Assembly (NCBI GenBank): GCA_040385525.1
Contig: JAZKHE010000002.1
Location: forward strand, 496,001-560,000
Source of the DNA: JAZKHE01 sp040385525
GTDB taxonomy: Bacteria; Bacteroidota; Bacteroidia; UBA4408
DNA length: 64,000 bases
Direction: 5' to 3'
The translations under genes and the position numbers were made by a program. Below, piece after piece: positions 51,292-61,400 of this stretch. Numbering within the stretch: position 1 is the stretch's first letter; each line of letters starts with the position of its first letter. The notes under the pieces are model-generated. The model made no database searches. It was not told the DNA's origin and was given only the letters and a program-made list of their open reading frames with translations.

Positions 51292-53700
51292 ATGCCGAAT
51301 AACGACGATAAAATAAAAAATCTTGAGTCTAAAATAAATACGCTCAACGATTATTTAAAATATTGCATACAGCAAATCAACGATTTAAAACAAGAATTAA
51401 ATCTTCTAAAAGGTGTTGAAACTAAAGCGCCAATTTCTATTCAAAAAGTAGAAGTTACAGAAACCATAGTAGATAAAACTCCAGAACCAATTAGCGTCAG
51501 TGAACCTGTTTTTGCTCAAGCTATTATAACAGAAGCTCCAATTCAACAAACAAGTAAACCTGCTAAAAAAATCGATTTAGAAGAATACATTGGTGGTAAT
51601 TTAATTGCTAAAATTGGTATAGTAATTTTAGTTATTGGCGTTGCATTTGGCGTTAAATACGCTGTAGACGCTGGTTATATAAATCCTTTAACACGAATTG
51701 TGTTAGCCTTTACTTTAGGTGGAGGTCTATTGTTTACAGCATTTAAGTTAAAAACAAAATACGAATTGTTTAGTGCCGTTTTGTTAAGTGGTGCCATGGC
51801 AACATTGTATTTATCAACTTACGCAGGTTTTGCTTGGTACGATTTATACCCCAGAGGCGTTGCATTTGCTTTAATGTTAGTTTTTACTGCATTTACAGTT
51901 TTTGCCGCAACAATGTACAATAATCAGTGGATTGCTTTGTTTGGATTGGTGGGCGCTTATTGTATTCCGTTTTTAACAAGCAATAATTCGGGCAATATAG
52001 CTTTGTTTTTTAGCTACGTAGCTATAATTAATATTGGTATTGTAATATTGTCGTTTAAGCGTTATTGGATTTGGTTAAGCCACTCAGCCTTTGTTTTAAC
52101 GCTTGCCATTTTTGCTTCATGGTTTGGCGCAAAGTATAATCAAACCGATTATTTATATACAGCGCTTGGCTTTTCTTTCTTAAATTTTATTACTTTTTAT
52201 ATTAGCTTTTTAGCTTACAAAGTACTTAAACAAGAAGTTTTTTCGTGGCGAGATGTGTTGTTGGTTTTTTTAAATAATGTGTTTTATTTTTCAATGGGAT
52301 TAACCATTATTGAGCCTTTACAATCGGGTGTTTTTATGGGTTTGTTTGCTGCATTTAATGCGCTTTTGCATTTTGGAGTAGGCTATTATTTGTACAAAAA
52401 AACCAATGTCGACAAAAATATTTTTTACTTGTTATTGAGTTTTGTAATTGCTTTTTCAACTATTGCAATTCCTTTACAATTAAATGGAGTTTGGGTTTCT
52501 TTGTTTTTAAGTGCAGAACTTATTTTGCTAGCTTATATTGGTTTTGTTAAGCAAATTAATTTTTACAAATGGTTTGCATTTGCCTTAACGTTTATTGCTT
52601 TGTTTAGTTTAATTGATGATTATTCGCTAGCATACTCTTATCCGTATTATGCGCCACTCGAAAATGTTTCGCAAATACCATTTTTTAATTTAACTTTTTT
52701 ATCTTCTGTTTTATACCTTGTTGCGATTTCTTTGCTTTTGTTTTATTCTTACAGAGATAAATCAATCACTGAAAAAAGTTTTAAAGGAATAGGGTTGTTT
52801 GTTTATTCTTTAATTCCGTTGGTAATTATAATGTCATACACTGTTTTCTTTATCGAAATAGCGGATAAATTTTACATTTGGCATGCACAGAGTGGGCTTA
52901 AAACAACTTTAAATATTGGCTTTGGAGAAACAACAAGCGAGTATCAATACGATTACAGCATACGTTATTTTAAAAATGTTTGGCTTGTAAATTATAGCTT
53001 TGTTTATGCGGGTTTATTTGCATGGCTTGCGATTAAAAAAATAAAAAATAAAGTATTTGTTTATCTGTCAATTGCAATTTGGCTAATTACTTTATTTCTT
53101 GCTATACCAAACATAGCTATTAGTTTTATTAATCTTATCGATTGCAAAACGCATGAAGATGCTGGTTTTAGTTATTCAAACTGGAATGTTGCAGTGCGTT
53201 ATGTTTCGTACCCGTTTTTATTAATCGCATTGTACAGCATTTGGCAATACAGCAAATACGAAAGTTTTAATAAAACACTTTCAAATATTTTTAAAGCCGC
53301 TTTTGCAGTTTATTTGTTAATGATTTTAAGTATAGAATTAGCTTGCTTAGCACAGATGAATGAAGTGTTTGATAACACAGGTAAATCATCGGTATTGCGC
53401 AGGTTTGGTTATACATTGCTTTGGGGTTTTTATTCGCTTAGCTTAATTGTTTATGGCATTAAGAAAAAAAGCAAAGTATTGCGTATTACAGCCATTTGTA
53501 TTTTTGGAATAACACTTATTAAATTGTTTGTAATAGATATTCAAACCCTTTCTAAAGGCTTTAAAATTGTAGCGTTTTTAGCATTAGGCGCATTATTACT
53601 AACGGTATCATTTTTATATCAAAAGTTTGCTAAAATAATTTTTGCAAGCGATGAAGAACCTATTTTAAACGAAAACAACACACCCTATGAAAAAGAATAA
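51292..53700 (+). CDS. DUF2339 multi-spanning membrane protein
   Basis: 802 residues. An N-terminal cytoplasmic coiled coil (about 5-43, KIKNLESKINTLNDYLKYCI) and a Pro/Thr/Glu-rich linker lead to a motif near the membrane edge (DLEEYIGGNLIAKIGIVILVIGVAFGVKYAVD, about 97-128), the hallmark of DUF2339, then about 20 further transmembrane helices. The biochemical role of DUF2339 is not known. It overlaps the next gene, a DUF3999-type protein, by 14 bp; the two families are repeatedly found as neighbours in Proteobacteria and Bacteroidota, so they probably form one complex. Confidence 0.88.
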   Translation: MPNNDDKIKNLESKINTLNDYLKYCIQQINDLKQELNLLKGVETKAPISIQKVEVTETIVDKTPEPISVSEPVFAQAIITEAPIQQTSKPAKKIDLEEYIGGNLIAKIGIVILVIGVAFGVKYAVDAGYINPLTRIVLAFTLGGGLLFTAFKLKTKYELFSAVLLSGAMATLYLSTYAGFAWYDLYPRGVAFALMLVFTAFTVFAATMYNNQWIALFGLVGAYCIPFLTSNNSGNIALFFSYVAIINIGIVILSFKRYWIWLSHSAFVLTLAIFASWFGAKYNQTDYLYTALGFSFLNFITFYISFLAYKVLKQEVFSWRDVLLVFLNNVFYFSMGLTIIEPLQSGVFMGLFAAFNALLHFGVGYYLYKKTNVDKNIFYLLLSFVIAFSTIAIPLQLNGVWVSLFLSAELILLAYIGFVKQINFYKWFAFALTFIALFSLIDDYSLAYSYPYYAPLENVSQIPFFNLTFLSSVLYLVAISLLLFYSYRDKSITEKSFKGIGLFVYSLIPLVIIMSYTVFFIEIADKFYIWHAQSGLKTTLNIGFGETTSEYQYDYSIRYFKNVWLVNYSFVYAGLFAWLAIKKIKNKVFVYLSIAIWLITLFLAIPNIAISFINLIDCKTHEDAGFSYSNWNVAVRYVSYPFLLIALYSIWQYSKYESFNKTLSNIFKAAFAVYLLMILSIELACLAQMNEVFDNTGKSSVLRRFGYTLLWGFYSLSLIVYGIKKKSKVLRITAICIFGITLIKLFVIDIQTLSKGFKIVAFLALGALLLTVSFLYQKFAKIIFASDEEPILNENNTPYEKE

Positions 53701-54925
53701 ATATTTTTTAGCACTAATTTTTGTATTCGTTCAATCTGCTACATATGCACAGTTAGTTAGTTACTCAAATTTTTCGCCCTTAAAAAAGTTTGATAAAGAA
53801 ACCTGGGTAGATATTCGATTAACGCCCGAAATGCTTTCAAAATCCAAAAGTAATTTGCACGATTTTAAATTGTATGCTGTTTCTAAAACAGATACAACCG
53901 AAATTCCTTACGTTATGGAGTGGATGGGATACAAGGTTGTAGAAACTGAAATTCCTTTTGAAACCTTGCCAGAAAACAAAAACGACGACAAGGCGACTTA
54001 CATCAACATTAAGATGAAAGACAAAGCCTATGTAAATGATATTAAATTTGATATTGAAGAAAAAAATTATGAAAAATCGGTTAAGATTTTAGGAAGTAAC
54101 GATAACGAAAACTGGCAAACTATTATTGATAAATCAAGAATTGCAGCTCATTTTGATGAGTTAGAATCTTACAATTATTCAACTGTTTTTTTTAATACAG
54201 GAGGCTTTATGTATTATCGTTTAATTATTGATAATCAAACTTCGCCAGCAGTTAAAATAAATGAAATTTCGTTAAATAAACACGAAGAATTTCCGGGTGT
54301 TTATGGTCAGTTAAATAATTTTAAAACCAAAACAACGCATAACAAAGTCAACCAAACTAGCGAAGTAGAAATCGACTTTAATGGAAATTACTACATCAAT
54401 CAAATAGAAATAATTCCTGCAAAAAAACAAGCTGATTTTCATCGTCATATAAATATTCATTATTTAACTACCGAAGGTTTGCGTGGTGGCACAAAAGAAC
54501 ATTACACACTGGCCAACTCAGGAATTGTAACATCGAGCAAACCCAACTTTTTAGATTGTTATAACGACAGAACACACAAAATTAAACTCGAAATTTTAAA
54601 TAAAAATAACGAGCCAATTAAAATTGATTCTATAAAAGTATTTTACGAAGTGGTTAGATTACTTGCTAAACTTCCAGCAAAAGAGCAAGTACTTTTAGTT
54701 TACGGAAAAGAAAAAGAACCAAAACCAGTTTACGATTTAGCTTATTTTACTGATAAAATTCCTACAGATTTAGAACAAATTAATTCGTTAACAGAATACG
54801 AGCAAGTGCGAATGATGGAAGTGGTAAGTCCTTTAATTGAAAGCAAAAATTGGTTGTGGGCAATTATGTTAGTTGTAATTGTTGTTATTGGATTTTTTGC
54901 AATCAAACTTTTAAGAAAATCATAA
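53687..54925 (+). CDS. DUF3999-like exported, membrane-anchored protein
   Basis: 412 residues. A signal peptide (about 1-21, ending ATYAQ) is followed by a large extracytoplasmic beta-rich region with two discoidin-like repeats (KDKAYVNDIKFDIEEKNYEKSVKILGSNDNENWQTI near 115-150; a similar EVEIDFNGNYYINQIEI near 225). A C-terminal transmembrane helix (about 388-408, NWLWAIMLVVIVVIGFFAIKLL) anchors it. The 5' end overlaps the DUF2339 gene by 14 bp, so translation is coupled. Role unknown; carbohydrate or cell-wall binding is suggested by the discoidin-like folds only. Confidence 0.8.
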   Translation: MKKNKYFLALIFVFVQSATYAQLVSYSNFSPLKKFDKETWVDIRLTPEMLSKSKSNLHDFKLYAVSKTDTTEIPYVMEWMGYKVVETEIPFETLPENKNDDKATYINIKMKDKAYVNDIKFDIEEKNYEKSVKILGSNDNENWQTIIDKSRIAAHFDELESYNYSTVFFNTGGFMYYRLIIDNQTSPAVKINEISLNKHEEFPGVYGQLNNFKTKTTHNKVNQTSEVEIDFNGNYYINQIEIIPAKKQADFHRHINIHYLTTEGLRGGTKEHYTLANSGIVTSSKPNFLDCYNDRTHKIKLEILNKNNEPIKIDSIKVFYEVVRLLAKLPAKEQVLLVYGKEKEPKPVYDLAYFTDKIPTDLEQINSLTEYEQVRMMEVVSPLIESKNWLWAIMLVVIVVIGFFAIKLLRKS

Positions 54926-55330
54926 ACAATTAGATGCTTTTTTAACCGCAAAGTACACAGAGTTTTTCGCAGAGAGACACAGAGTTTTTCGCAGAGAGAC
55001 ACAAAGTTTTTTTCACTCAGTTTGTCATTCTGAATTCAATTAAGAATCTAAACGCTAAGTTTTTTAACGCAAATGCGCAGAGTTTTTTCGCAGAGAATCG
55101 CAAAGTTTTTTTAAGAGTTGCTTCGTTCCTCAGCAGGACAAGCACACGTAGCTTGTTTTTCACCCAGTTTGTAATTCTGAATTCAATTAAGAATCTAAAC
55201 GCTAAGTTTTTTAACCGCAAAGTACGCAGAGTTTTCCGCAAAGAACCGCAAAGTTTTTCCCACCCAGTTTGTCATTCTGAACGCAGTGAAGAATCTAAAA
55301 CAACGAATATTAATTTAAGTTTCAACGTTA
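54926..55330. repeat. Tandem and interspersed non-coding repeats
   Basis: This 405-bp stretch holds no credible gene. Two motifs alternate. Motif A reads AACCGCAAAGTACxCAGAG followed by TTTTTCGCAGAG, seen at 54943-55012 (with an inner 22-bp tandem duplication starting at 54957 and 54979), 55065-55110 and 55212-55260. Motif B reads CACCCAGTTTGTCATTCTGA then AGAATCTAAACGC, at 55014-55062, 55161-55210 and 55261-55299. The third B copy, with TGAACGCAGTGAAGAATCT, matches a short repeat found in many environmental bacterial genomes. Spacing of B copies is about 147 and 100 bp, so it is not a CRISPR array. Confidence 0.75.
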
Positions 55331-55368
55331 AAAATAAAAACAGCCACTCAAATTTGAGCGGCTGTTTA
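55331..55368 (-). terminator. Rho-independent terminator of the 2196-residue surface protein gene
   Basis: AACAGCC(A)CTCAAA (55339-55351) pairs with TTTGAG(C)GGCTGTT (55354-55366), one mismatch per arm. On the minus strand it is followed by a T-rich run and lies about 50 bp after the stop. Confidence 0.85.
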
Positions 55369-55418
55369 GCAATAAGTTAATTGAACTAAATTATTGCATT
55401 AATTAATAGTAAATAAAT

Positions 55419-58400
55419 TTACTGCTTAATAATTTTTACAACATCGGTTCCTAGTTTAGAACTAACTTTTACAAAATACACACCTCTAGGTTCAGTAGCT
55501 AAATTTAGCGTATGCTTTGTTGCGATTGGTTTTTCTGAGTAAATAACACGACCAACCACATCAGTAATTTCAATAAGTTGCATCTCTTCGCTCGCGCTAA
55601 TGGTTAAATCTCCATTAGTAGGATTTGGATACACACCCAAAATTGTTTTAGAAATTTCGTTTTCTTTAACACTTACGTTTACAATAGATTTGTAAGCAGA
55701 GGTATCCACACAACCTTCAGCAGTATTAACAATAACCGCATAATCACCATCTTCGGTAGCGGTAAACGATTGAGAAGTTTCTCCGCTAACCAACGTGTAA
55801 CTGCTTACACCGTCGGATTTTATCCATTGGTAAGAAGTAGCATTTGCATGGCTTACCGTTAAGGTAGATAAATTTACAGTTACTAATGTATCAACTGTAT
55901 TTACAACAATGTTTACATCGTCTGTTGCCACACAACCATTTAAGTCGGTTAACTGCAAACTGTAATTTCCGCTGTTTAAAAGAGGGAAGTTAGCGTTGTT
56001 AGAACCATCACTCCATAACATTTCGCCATAATTATTGGCTTCTAAAGCAGGACTTAAATTAGCACAAACCGCTCTGTCTGCACCTAAATTTACAAGAGGT
56101 AATCTGTTTACTTTTAACATCACTGTATCAGAGTGCAACACACCACAACCATTTGTTATTTGCACAAAGTAACGGCTACCGCTATCAGCTTGAGCAACCG
56201 CGCTTAATAAAAGCGAATCTTTAATTGCGCTACCAATAGCTGTAAACGTATTGCTTCCGTTGGGTGCTTTCATCCATTGGTAAGTAGCACCACTTGCATC
56301 GCTAATGTAAGATTTAAAAACAATATCGCCGTTGCTACAAACCGTTTGTCTTTTAGCTGCTTTAGGACGAGAAAAAGCACCATATTCATACGCACCTAAA
56401 TCAACTGTGCCATCGTAAGTACGAGAATTTTGTGCTAATTCGATGATTCCATTACTTGGAATAGAATCATTATTACCTGCATCAATAGCAGCTACACCAC
56501 ATTTTAAACGGTAGTTATTAGTAGCTTCGTTTACAAAAAGAGTGTAGGTTGTTGCGCCATTTAAATTACCTGTTCCAGTTGTAATATCTTGCGTTAAACT
56601 ATAAGTAATGTTTGTTGCACCTGCATTAAATGCATAAACACCAGCATTACTGCTTGCAGTATTGTTTAACACAATGCTGTTTGCCATGCTAATGGTAGAA
56701 GAGTTTGCAACAAGTGCACCACCATCTAAACCAGCAGTATTGTTTACTAATGTGCTGTTTGTAATTTTGTTGTCCGACATAAAGTTGCTATACACTGCAC
56801 CACCATAATTGGTAGCTGAGTTTCCTTTAATCAAACAATTAGTTATGCTTGCCGCAGAGTTGTAATTGCTATACACCGCAGCACCATCGCCATAAGCGCT
56901 GTTGTTTAACATTTGACTACGCAAAATAGCTGGTTTAGAATTGTTGTCGTTAAAAATAGCACCACCATAATCGGCTTGGTTGTTTTTAATAATGCAATTG
57001 CTAATGGTAGGCGATGCATTGTAGTTGTAAACAGCACCACCATAAGTTATTCCTTCTATGTCTTTACCTGTACCATTTTCAATAGTAAAGCCGTTTAACT
57101 CCGCATCGTTGGTTAATCTATTATCATCGTTACTAATTACGCTTGTTCCGTTACCTCTAAGTACAGAAACATGTCCTGCGCTTAAATCACGTTCAGCAAA
57201 ACTAGTTTCGGTACCATTAAAGCCACCAAAAATATGTACGCCTTCTTTCATAACAAAAGCGCTATCAATACCCGGCGTGTAAATACCTTTTTCTACATAA
57301 ATACTATCGCCAGGATAGGCAGCATCTATAGCTAATTGCAACAGCGAGTAATGCGTTTGCAAATCTTTTTGTTCTGGGTTACTGATTTGTAAATCGCTTA
57401 AAATATTACGGCTGTTTTTTATAACCCAGTTAGGGTTGGTACTAACGGTTATGTTTGTGGATTTAGGAGAAAATAATTCGTAACAACCCATATCAACAGC
57501 AGCACGATATTTACGAGTATTACCTGCTAAATCTGTAGTAATATTATTTGGTAAAAGATCATCACTACCTTTGTTTATAACACCTGCAGAATTTGCCCCA
57601 GAACCTAGATGCAAATCGCCATTAGCAGCATCTACAAATAAATTTTGAATATTTGCTGTGCCGTTTGCGTTTGTAGCATCAGCTCCCTTGCCTAGTACTA
57701 AACTATTTTTAATGATAACTCTATCACCATATAATGTATTATAAACTATACTGTTGCTAATAGTTGCACCAGCATAATAATTTAAAGCTATGCCAGTTCC
57801 AGATGGATAATTAACTGCTGTATTACCACCTATACTACAATTTATTATGTTTAAAAATCCAAAATATCCATATGAATAAATTCCACCAGCATAAACTGTA
57901 GCAGAATTTGCACCTATACTGCAATTTATTATTGTTTGATTTAAATCGGTTTGACAATAAATACCTCCACCATATTCCGAAGAGTTTCCAATTATATTAC
58001 AATTTTCAATTCTTGATGAGTTACTTCGGTTACAAATACCTCCACCATCCTTAGCATAATTTCCCTTTATAATACAATTTCTTATAGTAGGCGATGATCC
58101 AAAGTTATGTATTCCACCACCATATCCACTGCTATTACCTCCAGTTATGGTAAAGCCATCTAAAACAGTTAAAGTTGTAATCGAGCTATTGAAGTTATTA
58201 ATTACAGAATTGCCATTTCCTTTTAATACAGTAGTGTAACTGGTAATACTTAAATCGCGTTGGTTAAGGTTGGTTTCGGTACCTGCAAAACCACCATACA
58301 TACTAACTCCTTCTTTCATACTAAAGCTTTGCCCAGCAGCAGGTGTGTATGTACCCGCAGCAACTGCAATTACCTGCCCAACTGTAGCACTAGTTATAGC

Positions 58401-61400
58401 TGTTTGTAAATTAGCAAAAGCATTTGCCCAACCGTCGCCATTTTGTAAACCAGCTCCGCCTGGTTTTACACAAACCACACCTGGTAATGGTGGTTGTGGA
58501 GTTTGCAACTCATAAGCACCCATATCTACATAGGTATCAAAAGTACGTGGGTTACCTGCTAAATCTGTTGTAGTGTAAGTGCTTACTAAGGCATTGCTAC
58601 CCGCATTTACGGCTATTGCAGTTGGTTTTAAGCGGTAGTCGCTATTAGCAGCATCTACAAATAAATCGTAGGTTTGGGTGCCATCTATGTTTTGGTTGGT
58701 GGTATTGGCTCCCATACCTCTTATTAAGCTATTTTTAATAGTCTCAGTAACCATATTATTATCAGCAAAATTAAATATATTGTTAATTGACTGATTATAA
58801 ATGATACTGTTAAATAGATCTACACGACAATCACTAGCCCATATTACTTTTGAAGTGTTTTCAGAAATGGTACTATTGATTATTTTTAATGTACCGAAAT
58901 ATATATTATATATAACAAAACCAGTAGTATTGTTATTATATATCAAACAATTATTTAATGTCAAATCTGGACCATTTACACTATGTATAACATTTACATT
59001 TGGAATGCCACTTGTTGAATTATTTTTAACAATACAATTTATTAGGTCAACTTTTGAATTATAACTTAAATAAATTGCGCTTCCTTGTTCTGCAGTGTTA
59101 TTTTGAATTATGCAGTTTATTATATTGACTGTACTATTTTGAATAGAAATTCCTCCACCATAATCACTGGTATTAGTTGCTCCTGTAATTACAAACCCAT
59201 CTAAAACTACAAAAGTATCAGTAGTAATATATCTAGTATTAAGTATTTTAACTACCGGTTTATTAGCGCTTGCTTGTAAAATACTATGGTTAGTTGTTAC
59301 CACAGCACGCTGATACAAAAAGCTTTCGGTGCCTGCAAAACCGCCATATAGAGATATACCTTTTTGGATTTCTAAAGAACCTGTGTAATTACCTGTGGCT
59401 ACAAAAATACTATCGCCAGTTTTAGCAATTGCTAATGCTGAAACTACAGAAGTATAAGCATTTGCCCAGCTTGTTCCGTCAGCAGCACCGCTTGCACCTG
59501 CTTTTACAAAAATTGTTTTGGGGCCTGTATAATTAATTTTGACTGTGCTTTGCGTTGTGCAACCAAAAAGATTTGTAACATCTACTGTATATGTACCTAT
59601 GTTTGTAAGCGTAACAACTTGTGTTGTAGCACCTGTACTCCATGCATAAGTAGCACCTGCGTTTTTAGCGTCTAAAATTTGAGGACTTAACGTAATCAAA
59701 TCAATATTTTGAACTAAATTAACTACTGGTTTAGGGTTAATTGTAAATATACTAGTACTTAAAAATTCGGCATTACAAGTATTGTTATCTTGTACAGCAA
59801 GTAAATCATAGGTATATGTATTAATATTGTTAGTGGGAATCGACAGTGTAGCTAAATTACCAGTTGTAATATTTATCGAGTTTAAATTACCATTTAAATA
59901 ATATAAAATTTCATATGGGTTAGTTCCTCCAGTAGCAGTAAAAGAAAGTATTGGCGATGGAGAGCCTTTGCAAATAGTGGCTCCTGCACTGATGGAGGCA
60001 CTCGGTAAACCGTTGACAGTAATAACAGCCGAACCCGTTTGCACTTGCGAGCATGCGCTTGTATAAACAGATTCTAATGTGTAGCTATACACACCAGTTA
60101 GTGTGGTTGGTGCAGTTAAAGTAGCAATAGTATTTGCTGTTGTTATTGTTTGTAGTGTGCCACCATTAATTCTATACATAAAATTATAAGGAGCGGTAGC
60201 ATTGGCACCTGTAAAAGTAATAATAGGATCAGTACTTAACTCGCAAACATTTGTTGTACCATCTATACTAGCCGTAGGCGAACCATTAACAGTAACAATC
60301 GCAGAGCCAGTTTGCGCTTGCGAGCAACCGTTAGAAGCTACTGATACTAAAGTATAAGTAAACACTCCCACACCTGTCGTTGAAGCTGAAAGTGTAGCAA
60401 CAGTACTAGCTGTGGTTAAGGTTTGTATTGCGCCACCATTAATTCTGTAGTTAAAAGTGTATGGACTAGTACCATTTGCACCTGTAAACGTAAGAACTGG
60501 AGCAGTTGCGTTTTGGCAAACCGTTGCTCCACCACTTAAACTTGCTGTTGGTAATGTGTTTACCGTAACAACCGCCGAACCCGATTGTGCAATTGAACAA
60601 CCATTTGCAGCAACCGATACCAAAGTGTAAGTAAATGCACCAGCTGTTGCTGTAGGAACAGATAAGGTAGCAATAGTGCCAGCTGTTGTTAGGGTTTGTA
60701 CTGCGCCACCATTAATTCTGTAACTAAACGTGTAAGGGCTAACCGAGTTAGAACCTGTAAATGTTAGTATTGGAGCAGTTGCTAATCTGCAAACACTTGC
60801 ACCACCACTTAAAGTAGCTGTAGCATCGCAGGCATTATTTAAAAAATAAAGTTCAGCTCCAGTGCTGCCATTATCCGCCTGAAAATAAAGTTTGTTATTA
60901 AAAATAGCAGGGAAATCAAAAAAGGAAGGATCTGGACCCGGATTTAAATCTTGCATAATGGGAGCGCCAGTATAACCAAGTTTCCAAATTTCAACTCCAG
61001 AAACACCGTCCCAAGCATTAAAATAAAGTGTATCGCCATAAGCAAATAATTTTGTAGGTCCTGAGCTGTTAAATGTTCCACCCGGATAAATATCGTGTGC
61101 CATGCTTGCTGTAGTTCCATTAAATTGCCACAATTCAGTGCCGTTTATACCTTCGTCGGCAGCAAAATAAAGTTTGTTGTTAAATACAGCAAATTCGCTA
61201 GGGTTAGAGCCAGAAGCAGGAGATGTGTTAATGTCTGCTGCTAAAGTAGCAGTTGTTCCGTTGTATTTCCATAACTCGCCACCATTAATACCATCATCCG
61301 CATTAAAATATAAAATCCCGTTGTATACTATAAAACTCATTGGGAAAGAACCAACAGATCCCGAACGAATATCTTGAACCATTGATGGAGGATTGGTACC

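Noticed and set aside
54926..55330. A CRISPR array
   Set aside because: Repeat copies are only three, of unequal length and spacing (about 147 and 100 bp), and no cas gene is present in the window.
55017..55380. Open frames within the repeat field
   Set aside because: Their translations repeat the DNA motifs (for example KNLAFRFLIEF twice) and have no protein-like composition.
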